DNA of 64,000 nt, taken from Youngiibacter multivorans (GTDB lineage: Bacteria; Bacillota; Clostridia; Clostridiales; Clostridiaceae). Under the pieces are notes generated by a model. That model saw only the letters and a list, made by a program, of their open reading frames with translations. It made no database searches and was not told the origin of the DNA. The first letter of the stretch is position 1. Each line of letters starts with the position of its first letter. Of the stretch, positions 42,751-49,917 are shown piece after piece. The stretch covers positions 80,123-144,122 of the forward strand of contig NZ_JAGGKC010000005.1 of assembly GCF_017873395.1 (NCBI RefSeq), given 5' to 3'. The translations under genes were made by a program, and so were the position numbers.

Positions 42751-43977
42751 ATGAGGAACACTTTTTCACTTGAGGAAATACTTGCATATATTGAATGTTC
42801 GAGGAGAAGCGGTTCAACCGACATACCCGCTTTTCTCGACAGCCTTGAACCGGAGCTGCTTGATTCGGTGATGGCTCTGGTTGCCGAAAACGAGGAGGAA
42901 AACTGCCTTTCGGACATAGGTGAGCTTGCCGCAGATGGCTCACCGGTCTACCTCGTCGATGAAAGGGTAAAGCTGAACAGGCATGTTGCCCAGAGCATGA
43001 AGGAGCTCCTTGGCTATACAGGGGTTCGCATACTGATGGATGAGGAGGACTCGCTTGGAAGCCTCAGGGTCCATATGGTAAAGGCCCCGGGCGACCTTGA
43101 GCCGATCATACCATGGAAGCCAAGGATTTCAATCGCAGGTCTCGGAGATGTGGGAGGAACTCTTCTCATAGGTCTCAGGCTTCTTGGGGGCGATGAGGTC
43201 GGAACCATAAGGATATTCGACCCCGATGAGAATAAGCTCAGGCGGTATGAGCTCGAGGTAAATGAGATAAGCGATGGAGGCCCGATGCCTGAGGTCATAG
43301 TCTCCTCATACCAGGAGCTTCTTGACTGCGACATCCTCATTTTCACAGTTTCCCTGGGCGTTCCGCCCTTAGGCACAGATCTTAAGGATGTCAGGATGGT
43401 ACAGTTCGAGAAGAACAGTGCTGTTCTCCTGCAATACGCAAAGGATGCGGAAAAAGCAGGCTTCAGGGGAATGTACTTCATAGTATCGGACCCGGTTGAC
43501 CAGCTCTGCATGAGCCTTATGGTCAACGGCGGCATTGCACCTGAAAGGATAAGGGGCTTCGGACTCGGAGTCATGGAGGGCAGGGCCAGGTACATAGCGA
43601 AAGAGCTTGGAGCCTACAGAGACGACCTCAGGGTATACGGACCACATGGAAAAGGTATCATCGCTGTTAATTCCCTTTCTGAATATGATGAGGAAGTATC
43701 AGATAATCTGGCAGCAAGGACTGAGCATGAAAACTTCAGGATCAGGGAAACCGGCTTTAAGCCCTATATAGCACCGGCACTTTCATCAGGAGCAATACAG
43801 ATGGTAAAGGCCATACGCGGAGAATACCACGCATCAGCCTGGTTCGACGGAAAGGTGTTCTTTGGGGCAAGGAGCATGCTGTCAGAAGGATTCACGCAGC
43901 CGGAAAGGATCCAGCTGAGGAGCATCCTTCCAAAGCTTGAAGCATGCGAAGATTTTCTGCTAAGTTTTTTCAGATAA
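42751..43977 (+). CDS. divergent lactate/malate-dehydrogenase-like protein
   Basis: 408 residues, about 90 longer than usual at the N-terminus. The Rossmann loop GLGDVGGTLLIGLRLLG (about 129) and acidic strand end FDPDEN fit NAD binding. SDPVDQLCMSL matches the LDH (N/S)PVD block and YGPHGKGIIAV holds the active-site His (about 299). Yet the proton-relay Asp of LDSARF appears as Glu in VMEGRARY, and the mobile substrate loop arginine is not evident in GVPPLGTDLKD. So the substrate probably differs from lactate or malate. GAAAGGAG precedes the ATG, 29 bases after the large gene. Confidence 0.78.
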   Translation: MRNTFSLEEILAYIECSRRSGSTDIPAFLDSLEPELLDSVMALVAENEEENCLSDIGELAADGSPVYLVDERVKLNRHVAQSMKELLGYTGVRILMDEEDSLGSLRVHMVKAPGDLEPIIPWKPRISIAGLGDVGGTLLIGLRLLGGDEVGTIRIFDPDENKLRRYELEVNEISDGGPMPEVIVSSYQELLDCDILIFTVSLGVPPLGTDLKDVRMVQFEKNSAVLLQYAKDAEKAGFRGMYFIVSDPVDQLCMSLMVNGGIAPERIRGFGLGVMEGRARYIAKELGAYRDDLRVYGPHGKGIIAVNSLSEYDEEVSDNLAARTEHENFRIRETGFKPYIAPALSSGAIQMVKAIRGEYHASAWFDGKVFFGARSMLSEGFTQPERIQLRSILPKLEACEDFLLSFFR

Positions 43978-43987
43978 GGAGATATAT

Positions 43988-44809
43988 ATGAGACTTGAAC
44001 TGCACTGCCACACCACCGCTTCTGACGGGAGGCTGACTCCAGACGAGCTTATGGCTCTAGCCGTAAAGGAAGGGCTTGACACTCTTGCTGTCACCGACCA
44101 TGACACAACAGCTGCCCTTCCAAGGCTTGCTGAGCTCTCAATGGAAAGCGGAGTAAAGCTAATACCCGGAATAGAGCTTACGACAAGCCGAAACGAAGAA
44201 AGCATCCACGTCCTCGGCTATTTCACTGACGAGAGCTACAAGAACACCGAGCTTTGCGAATTTCTCCAGGACAAGTACACCCACAGGAACGACAGGGTGA
44301 AGAAAATGCTGAAGCTTTTAAAGCAGCATTTTGAAATCGACCTGGACTATGACGAGATCAGGAACAATTCCACAGGAGTCCTTACACGTGTCCACGTAGC
44401 CAAGGAAATAACGAAGCTCTACAAGCAGTACACTTTAGACTACATCTTCGACAACTTCATATCCAAAGACAGCCCTGCATATGTGGAAAACCAGTATCTT
44501 CCTGTCGAAGAAGGCATAAAGCTGCTGAAAGGCTATGGATGCGTTGTCGTTCTCGCCCATCCTGTCATCTACAAGAAGAACACTCTGGAAGACCTGCTTG
44601 AGTACGATTTTGACGGACTTGAATGCTACTACTTCCTGAACAATGAGGAGCTTACCAACAAGTCGCTGCTTCTTGCGAGACAGAAGAACCTTCTTGTCAC
44701 TGCAGGCTCAGACTATCACGGAATCAAGGGTGACAGGAAGCATGGCTACCTTGCCTCAATTGAATATGACCCTGAACATCTGGTCCCTTTCTTGAGCAGA
44801 TTCATGTGA
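43988..44809 (+). CDS. PHP-domain phosphoesterase (RNase AM/TrpH-like)
   Basis: 273 residues with the four metal motifs of PHP enzymes: ELHCHTTASDGRLTPDEL, AVTDHDTTAALP, IPGIELTT with HVLGYF, and GSDYHG near the C-terminus, plus VVLAHPV. Relatives (YciV/RnaAM) release 5' nucleotides from short RNAs or hydrolyse 3',5'-bisphosphonucleotides. AAGGAGATATAT lies before the ATG, ten bases after the LDH-like gene, so it is in the same operon. The precise substrate is unknown. Confidence 0.88.
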   Translation: MRLELHCHTTASDGRLTPDELMALAVKEGLDTLAVTDHDTTAALPRLAELSMESGVKLIPGIELTTSRNEESIHVLGYFTDESYKNTELCEFLQDKYTHRNDRVKKMLKLLKQHFEIDLDYDEIRNNSTGVLTRVHVAKEITKLYKQYTLDYIFDNFISKDSPAYVENQYLPVEEGIKLLKGYGCVVVLAHPVIYKKNTLEDLLEYDFDGLECYYFLNNEELTNKSLLLARQKNLLVTAGSDYHGIKGDRKHGYLASIEYDPEHLVPFLSRFM

Positions 44810-44843
44810 AACAGCACATTTAAACTGAAAGGAAAAGCATATT

Positions 44844-45251
44844 ATGGAAAGACCGAATATTAGTCTGGATACCATAGTCATCGACTGCAGTGAGGAAGAC
44901 GTGAAGAAAATGATGGATTTTTATGTGCTTCTAACGGGCTTCATTCCTGAGCCATATTCGGAGGATGTCATTCCGACACTTACGGGCAAATGCATCTCAA
45001 TTTCCCTATATCCAGTGAAAAGCTACATACCTCCGACCTTTCCGTCTCCGGCGGTTGGCAGGCAGCTCCATCTGGACTTCTTTGTCACTGACCTTGAGTC
45101 AGCAGTTTCCTATGCAAGAAGCATAGGCGCGGCAGATTCACCGAAGCAGTTCCATTCCTCATACCATATAATGCTGGATCCTTCGGGCCACCCTTTCTGC
45201 CTTACTACCAACGGTCCAACTGTCGAGGCAGGTTTCCAACAGGTTGAGTGA
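44844..45251 (+). CDS. VOC (glyoxalase/dioxygenase fold) family protein
   Basis: 135 residues in two babbb-type halves: LDTIVIDCSEEDVKKMMDFYVLLTGF in part, and LHLDFFVTDLESAVSYARSIG, then ILMDPSGHPFCL-like MLDPSGHPFCLTT. The first His/Glu metal pattern is incomplete, so it may be a non-enzymatic binder. GAAAGGAAA precedes the ATG. It is 34 bases after the PHP gene, and the terminator follows. Confidence 0.82.
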   Translation: MERPNISLDTIVIDCSEEDVKKMMDFYVLLTGFIPEPYSEDVIPTLTGKCISISLYPVKSYIPPTFPSPAVGRQLHLDFFVTDLESAVSYARSIGAADSPKQFHSSYHIMLDPSGHPFCLTTNGPTVEAGFQQVE

Positions 45252-45291
45252 TTAAAGGGATAAGCTAAAATAAGAGAACAAAAACTTTAAA

Positions 45292-45327
45292 AAACGGGTA
45301 AATGATGCTGTCATCATTTACCCGTTT
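45292..45327. terminator. bidirectional terminator
   Basis: AAACGGGTAAATGATG and CATCATTTACCCGTTT, 16-base perfect arms with a 4-base loop, between the VOC gene and the convergent membrane protein gene. Confidence 0.88.
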
Positions 45328-45353
45328 CATCTATCGAATATTTTATGCCTGAG

Positions 45354-46004
45354 CTACGCACAGGTTGCTGATAGGTTCAGCTTCCTGAACAAAGGACCTG
45401 ATTTCTTCATGAAGAATCCAATCATCGGCCCGAACATCAGCATGCCTATGACAGTCCCCTCCCTTACGGTAAGAGGAACCTTGATTGTGACTACAAGAAT
45501 AAGCACCAGCATTATGCAGATTACATCAACAAGCTGCCTGATATGGCTGAACTTCAGCCCTGTCTTGCCTGCAACGGCCATGCAGAGTCCCTCAAGTGCG
45601 AATGTGACTGCGTCCAGGTCCATTATTGCACCTACCGATGCGGCTATAAGAGTGTATGATGAAACGAGGACTGCAATCCTCAATAGATAGCTGTCAAACG
45701 AAATGTCTCCAAGTACGTTGTAGAGCACGAAATTGACCACCATGCCAAGAAGGATGCTTACCGGTACCTGAAGCAGGTGTCTGAACTTGAAGTCCTTCCT
45801 GAGGATGACCAGCTGTCCCGCAACGCAGGATATGTTGATTGCCATGCCTATTGTGCCTACTTTTATTCCTGTAAGGAATCCCAAAGTCTGAGTCATGGCA
45901 TCCCATGCTCCGACTCCTACAGCTGCCTTTATCGAAAATGCCGCGCCAATGCCGGTTGCTATTATCAGTACGAGCATTGCAGCATATCTTTTGATTTCCT
46001 TCAT
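45354..46004 (-). CDS. YczE/YyaS-type integral membrane protein
   Basis: 216 residues with about five membrane helices. The start YAAMLVLIIATGIGAAFSIKAAVGVGAWDAMTQTL (in part: IKAAVGVGAWDAM) and VGTIGMAINI are hallmarks of the YczE/YitT-like family, whose function is not settled. I chose the ATG reading MKEIKRY with AAAGGAG upstream. It ends in a short polar tail and faces a bidirectional terminator. Confidence 0.8.
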   Translation of the reverse strand: MKEIKRYAAMLVLIIATGIGAAFSIKAAVGVGAWDAMTQTLGFLTGIKVGTIGMAINISCVAGQLVILRKDFKFRHLLQVPVSILLGMVVNFVLYNVLGDISFDSYLLRIAVLVSSYTLIAASVGAIMDLDAVTFALEGLCMAVAGKTGLKFSHIRQLVDVICIMLVLILVVTIKVPLTVREGTVIGMLMFGPMIGFFMKKSGPLFRKLNLSATCA

Positions 46005-46146
46005 TTGACAATTCTCCTTTGATGACAAGTGGCAGAAGGCTTCAAGAACCTCTATCCCATGACTTGAGTCTACATTAACAGCATAGCTGCTTCAACGGAT
46101 TTTCAAATTCTGTTATTTCAATTCCTGAAAATTTACATAAAAAAAA

Positions 46147-46164
46147 GCAGGATAGCTTTCCTGC
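46147..46164 (-). terminator. intrinsic terminator after the EamA gene
   Basis: On the minus strand GCAGGA...TCCTGC is followed by a run of seven T. A second hairpin, CATTCAGCATGAA/TTCATGCTGAATG (46176-46205), lies between it and the gene end, giving a tandem arrangement. Confidence 0.75.
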
Positions 46165-46222
46165 CGTTATGTATTCATTCAGCATGAAGGTGTTCATGCT
46201 GAATGAAGGTGTTCAAGCCTTA

Positions 46223-47107
46223 TCATATCTCTTCAGCAGCTTTGGTAACTGCTGCCCTTGACTTCCAGACCATGGGAAAAAGTATCGCCAGGAATATCAG
46301 TGAGGCCCCTACTATCATCCTTGTTGAAATAACCTCTCGGAACACAATTACAGAAAAAACTGTGGCAAAAAGTGCCTCTGTGGACATTATTACAGCAGCC
46401 CTCGTTTCATTCGTGAACTTCTGGCTGTATGTCTGAAGGAAGAATGCTATGGTAGTTGAAAAGACTCCCAGGTACACTATGGCAGCATAGCCCTCAGGCT
46501 GAGCACCAAGCATTGTACCGCCTCTTGCTGCAAGTACGATTGCCGACAGAAGGAATGAAACGTTCATCTGAATAATCGTAAGGTCTATGGCGCTTTCTTC
46601 CTGCGAGTACATCCCTGTGAAGAATATGTGGAAGGCAAACGCTATTGAGCAGAGAAAGCTCAGGAAATCTCCCGGATTTATCGAGCCTGACAGGTCAAGT
46701 GAAAGCACTCCTACTCCAATTAAAGCAAGTATCGCACCTGAGGTTTCCTTCCAGTTCAGCTTCTTCTTTAGCAATATGAATCCAAGGAACGGTACTATCA
46801 CTACATTTACTGCTGTTAGAAATGCGTTCCTTGAAGGTGTCGTAAGCTCAAGACCCAGTGTCTGGAGAAGAAAGGCTCCGAAAAGGAATATCCCAATTAT
46901 AATGCCCTTCCTCAAGGTTTCAATTCTCATTCCTTTAAGCCTTTTGAAAAAGAAAACATCAAGCAGCAGCGATGAGACAAAGAACCTGCCTGCCATAGCC
47001 TGGTAAGGCGTCAGGTAATCAAGGCCGATGGCTCCTGCTATGAACCCGCTTCCCCATATCATCGCAACCAGAAGCAACCCCGCTTCACCCTTGTATCTTT
47101 TCATCAT
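46223..47107 (-). CDS. EamA-family (DMT superfamily) transporter
   Basis: 294 residues with ten hydrophobic segments in two EamA repeats. AMIWGSGFIAG in helix 1 and TPSRNAFLTAVNVVIVPFLG in the middle are typical, and the second repeat includes YLGVFSTTIAFFLQTYSQKF and ATVFSVIVFREV. Such proteins export metabolites or amino acids; the substrate is unknown. It starts 33 bases after the perR terminator, so it may depend on read-through or a promoter I cannot identify. Confidence 0.88.
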   Translation of the reverse strand: MMKRYKGEAGLLLVAMIWGSGFIAGAIGLDYLTPYQAMAGRFFVSSLLLDVFFFKRLKGMRIETLRKGIIIGIFLFGAFLLQTLGLELTTPSRNAFLTAVNVVIVPFLGFILLKKKLNWKETSGAILALIGVGVLSLDLSGSINPGDFLSFLCSIAFAFHIFFTGMYSQEESAIDLTIIQMNVSFLLSAIVLAARGGTMLGAQPEGYAAIVYLGVFSTTIAFFLQTYSQKFTNETRAAVIMSTEALFATVFSVIVFREVISTRMIVGASLIFLAILFPMVWKSRAAVTKAAEEI

Positions 47108-47140
47108 CCAACAGTCCCTTCATCCTTAGTGAATTAAAAA

Positions 47141-47158
47141 CCGGCTGTAATCAGCCGG
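47141..47158 (-). terminator. intrinsic terminator of perR
   Basis: On the minus strand CCGGCTG, a 4-base loop, CAGCCGG and TTTTT. It lies 12 bases after the regulator's stop. Confidence 0.88.
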
Positions 47159-47169
47159 CATTGATCTTA

Positions 47170-47592
47170 TCAGTCTTTTTTCTCAAGGCAGTCTTTGCAG
47201 ACTCCCCTGAAGTTGAATATCTCATGGGTTACCTCGAATCCTTCAAGGTCTCCTGAAAGCTCAGATACAGGCACCTTTATGGTGACGTCGAATATGTTGC
47301 CGCAGACATCGCACTTGAAATGTCCGTGCTCCATGGGATTGTAGATGTCAAACCTTGCTTCCTTCGCTTCAATGGGCAGTATCTCAATCAGCTTGTGCTC
47401 GATGAAGAGATTCATGGTGTTGTATACTGTCGCTTTGCTGAGAGTTGGAATTTCCCCTATCAGGGCATCATAGATGTCGTTTATGGAGGGATGGTTATGC
47501 GTGTTCATAAGGTACTCATAAATCCTTTTTCTCTGATATGAGGGCTTGACTCCATTTTCCCTCAGATAAACATCGATGTTCTTCACCGCCAT
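47170..47592 (-). CDS. perR: Fur-family regulator, PerR-like
   Basis: 140 residues. The winged-helix part has VKPSYQRKRIYEYLM and SKATVYNTMNLF; the dimer part has FDIYNPMEHGHFKCDVCGNIFDV and CKDCLEKK, giving two CxxC pairs for structural zinc. The regulatory metal ligands (His in NHPS, Asp in RFD, HGH) fit a peroxide sensor better than an iron sensor. AAGGAGGTG precedes the ATG. A 13/15 PerR-box match lies in its own promoter and a perfect one at the flavodiiron gene, which supports the PerR call over Fur. Confidence 0.82.
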   Translation of the reverse strand: MAVKNIDVYLRENGVKPSYQRKRIYEYLMNTHNHPSINDIYDALIGEIPTLSKATVYNTMNLFIEHKLIEILPIEAKEARFDIYNPMEHGHFKCDVCGNIFDVTIKVPVSELSGDLEGFEVTHEIFNFRGVCKDCLEKKD

Positions 47593-47604
47593 CACGACAC
47601 CTCC

Positions 47605-47619
47605 TTATAATCATTCCAA
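47605..47619. promoter_or_regulatory. PerR-box-like site before perR
   Basis: TTATAATCATTCCAA matches the Bacillus PerR box TTATAATNATTATAA at 13 of 15 positions, just before the ribosome site of the Fur-family gene, which suggests autoregulation. Confidence 0.6.
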
Positions 47620-47680
47620 TTTATATCAATTATATTTTAACAGATTTGCATGGAAAAGTAACCATTTTCTGATCCAGGTT

Positions 47681-48628
47681 CTAATCCAGGTCAACCATGC
47701 TGGAATAATCGCCAAGCTTGTCCCTTGTAGCTACCTCCCGCATCCTCTGGTCGATGACCTCGGCAGGAGATACCTTCGTTACACGCTGATGCCTGTAGTT
47801 GGCAGCAGCAGCTTCGATGATTATGGATATGTTCCTTCCACTCCTGACAGGAACGGTTATCTTCTTTACCTTGACGCCAAGGATATCCTGGTATTCATCC
47901 ATACCAAGGCGGTCATAATCACCGTCGTCTCTCCAGTGTTCAAGGTGGATAATTATGTCCAGCCTCTTGTTCTGTACCATTGTAGACAGTCCGAACAGCG
48001 CTGAGACGTCAATTATTCCAAGACCCCTCACCTCCATCATGCCGAAGGTGATCTCAGGGGACCTGCCCCTAAGGATTCCGTCAACCTCCCTGATATCGAC
48101 TGCATCATCAGCAACCAACCTGTGGCCTCTCTTGAGCAGTTCAAGTGTGGCTTCGGACTTTCCTATGCCGCTTTCACCTGTTATGAACACTCCCATGCCG
48201 TAGATGTCGACAAGAACGCCATGCATCCTGGTTTCAGGTGCGGTGGCGTTGGCTATGTACAGGGTGAGCTTCGATATGAAATTTGTGGTTGATTCACTGG
48301 TCCTAAGCAGCCACCTCTTGTAGGTCTTCGCTGCATCCACAATCTCCTGGTGGGGCTCAAGACCCCTGGTTATTACCAGGCACGGAATGTTGTATCTCAT
48401 GAACCTTCCTAGCCTTTTCTTCCTGAGTTCAGGTATGAGTTCATCGAGAAAGCTCCATTCCCCCTGGCCAATGACCTGGATCCTTTCCCTGCTGAAGTAA
48501 TTGTAGAAGCCTGCTAGCTGAAGCCCCGGCCTGTTGACGTCGGTTATGTTTATGACGTCGTTCTCAGGACCCTTTACCAGCACCTCCATATCGAATTCCT
48601 TGATTATCTTTTCCACTGTAACAGCCAT
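47681..48628 (-). CDS. hprK: HPr kinase/phosphorylase
   Basis: This bifunctional enzyme phosphorylates and dephosphorylates Ser46 of HPr, controlling catabolite repression and PTS flux. About 315 residues. The N-terminal HprK domain is followed by a Walker A GESGIGKS, HRLVADDAVDI, and the HprK signature EVRGLGIIDVSALFG; the acidic catalytic region is intact. The second of two nearby ATGs is at better distance from GGGGG. It follows ynzC by 15 bases, so they form an operon. Confidence 0.95.
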   Translation of the reverse strand: MAVTVEKIIKEFDMEVLVKGPENDVINITDVNRPGLQLAGFYNYFSRERIQVIGQGEWSFLDELIPELRKKRLGRFMRYNIPCLVITRGLEPHQEIVDAAKTYKRWLLRTSESTTNFISKLTLYIANATAPETRMHGVLVDIYGMGVFITGESGIGKSEATLELLKRGHRLVADDAVDIREVDGILRGRSPEITFGMMEVRGLGIIDVSALFGLSTMVQNKRLDIIIHLEHWRDDGDYDRLGMDEYQDILGVKVKKITVPVRSGRNISIIIEAAAANYRHQRVTKVSPAEVIDQRMREVATRDKLGDYSSMVDLD

Positions 48629-48643
48629 CGACATATCCCCCGA

Positions 48644-48814
48644 TTATTTTTTGCGTTCTATCCCCTCAAGGCTTCCTTTAAGGTTTCCCTTCACCCTGTC
48701 AATATATTCTCTTCTTAGCTTTTCACGTTCAACTGTCTCTTCCAGGGTAAGATCCCTTTCCCTGGCTATCCTTGAATACTCGTTTATCTTTGCTACAAGC
48801 TCATCATGTTCCAT
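48644..48814 (-). CDS. YnzC/DUF896 family small protein
   Basis: A 56-residue highly charged helical protein. Its sequence starts MEHDELVAKINEYSRIARER and goes on with EETVEREKLRREYIDRVKG, which is the DUF896 family signature (two helices). AAGGAG lies eight bases before the ATG. Homologues are small cytosolic proteins with no settled function; one in Bacillus is SOS-linked. It is 15 bases before hprK, and a terminator of the upstream ncRNA ends about 17 bases before it. Confidence 0.85.
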   Translation of the reverse strand: MEHDELVAKINEYSRIARERDLTLEETVEREKLRREYIDRVKGNLKGSLEGIERKK

Positions 48815-48830
48815 TATAATGCTCCTTAAT

Positions 48831-48860
48831 AAAAATTGCTCTGCAATAAATGCAGAGCAA
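48831..48860 (-). terminator. intrinsic terminator of the ncRNA
   Basis: On the minus strand TTGCTCTGCA, a 5-base loop, TGCAGAGCAA and TTTTT. It ends 16 bases before the ynzC start. Confidence 0.9.
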
Positions 48861-49073
48861 CCACAAACTTTCTAGTTTCCCGACATGCCGTTCACCTATT
48901 GATCCATACCTGCTCTATGCAGGTGGGTTCCCCTCAGGTGGAATTCTATCTCCTTACGTTCCATGGAGAAGGTGTAGCTACTACCTTAAGTCTGATATCA
49001 TCCATCTTGTTGGAGATCCCGGATTTGTAATGTAGGTTGAATTTATAGGCTACGCGTACATCTCAGGATTCCT
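48831..49073 (-). ncRNA. structured non-coding RNA, about 240 nt, family not identified
   Basis: No coding frame is credible here, yet there is a strong extended -10 promoter at one end and a strong terminator at the other. On the minus strand I see a closing pairing (CAACC...ACAAA with TTTGT-GGTTG) and internal hairpins: AAGGT...ACCTT, CTCC...GGAG, GGG-GAA-CCC, ACCTGC-ATAGA-GCAGGT and AAACT-AGA-AGTTT. The multi-branched shape does not look like the rod of 6S RNA and lacks SRP domain IV, tmRNA ends or a T-box core. It could be an independent RNA or, because the terminator is just before ynzC-hprK, a regulated leader of that operon. Confidence 0.65.
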
Positions 49074-49079
49074 AATTAG

Positions 49080-49107
49080 ATTATATCATACTTCAGGCCA
49101 TTTACAA
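49080..49107 (-). promoter_or_regulatory. strong promoter of the ncRNA
   Basis: TTGTAA, 16 bases, then TATAAT preceded by TG (TGATATAAT, extended -10). Predicted start near 49073. Confidence 0.8.
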
Positions 49108-49175
49108 CAAACCTCTCAACAAATTAACTTAATATTCTGCCAAGTTCTTTGTCCCCCATGGAGTAACGGCATTTA

Positions 49176-49568
49176 TCAGAGGCTCAGCTCTTCAAGCACT
49201 GTTTCAAAATCAACATCAAGGTCATCCTTCAGAAACATCAGGATGACTTCTATTGTACCATAGTCTTCCGGGTCGATATCGTAGGTAATGAACTGCCCGT
49301 CTATGTTCTCGTCTTCGATTATTTCCTCAACTATGTCGCCGATATTGTCAACGGCAAGGTCTGTGAGAAACGGGAACATATGGTCAAAGTAGTATTCGTC
49401 GCTCTCCTCTTCGGCCTCTTCCTTTGCAAAGCTTGCCGCGGATGCCAGCTCCTCGTCGTCAAAATCATAGAATGCCCTGACAACAAGGACACCCTCTTCG
49501 TCCTTTAGTGTCTCTATGTCGCTAAGTCCCTTGTCCTCCATCATGGAGATGATATCCTTCTTTTCCAT
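49176..49568 (-). CDS. acidic protein of unknown function
   Basis: A 130-residue very acidic protein, no membrane segment. Stretches such as EEAEEESDEYYFDHMFPF and DENIDGQFITYDIDPEDYG suggest an alpha/beta soluble fold with many Asp/Glu. Its ATG overlaps the stop of the DUF1292-type gene (TAATG), so translation is coupled. I do not recognise the family. Confidence 0.75.
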   Translation of the reverse strand: MEKKDIISMMEDKGLSDIETLKDEEGVLVVRAFYDFDDEELASAASFAKEEAEEESDEYYFDHMFPFLTDLAVDNIGDIVEEIIEDENIDGQFITYDIDPEDYGTIEVILMFLKDDLDVDFETVLEELSL

Positions 49569-49822
49569 TATTCCACCTCACCGTATAAAAGATTCTTGTA
49601 TTCCTTCTTTACCTTCAGGAACTCCACGTCATCCTCGACCGCATTGAGCTCCTCCTTGCCTTCAGAATCCTTGTCCACCCTGAATACGAACTCATCTTCG
49701 CTGTTCTCGTCAAGGGGGGCAAGTACGAGGTACTCCTGTTCTTCCACATATACCCTCGCCACGGCTTCAAGCTCCACCACGTTGCCATCTTCATCCTTGA
49801 ACTTCATTATCTCACGTTCCAA
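49568..49822 (-). CDS. DUF1292-type small acidic protein
   Basis: 84 residues. The core FKDEDGNVVELEAVARVYVEEQEYLVLAPLDE in part and EDEFVFRVDKDSEG match the DUF1292 pattern (EYLVL, ED...VFR). A TTG start after GGGGGTG is favoured; a longer frame runs into untranslated sequence. Function unknown; homologues are widespread in Firmicutes, often near yrzL/ruvX-type genes, which are absent here. Confidence 0.82.
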   Translation of the reverse strand: MEREIMKFKDEDGNVVELEAVARVYVEEQEYLVLAPLDENSEDEFVFRVDKDSEGKEELNAVEDDVEFLKVKKEYKNLLYGEVE

Positions 49823-49917
49823 AGTGCACCCCCTGCATCTTTTTTTTGTCTGATTAAATAATAACACCTAAGTGAGAATGCTTCAACGAACATCTAAGAA
49901 AGAAATCCAATTAAATC

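Noticed and set aside
43014..43595. 193-codon frame antisense to the LDH-like gene
   Set aside because: Shadow of the real gene; no ribosome site, Ser/Pro/Leu rich.
48831..49073. 6S RNA, SRP RNA, tmRNA or T-box for the ncRNA
   Set aside because: The SRP domain IV sequence, the tmRNA ends and the T-box core are missing and the pairing looks multi-branched rather than rod-like. A divergent 6S RNA is not fully excluded.
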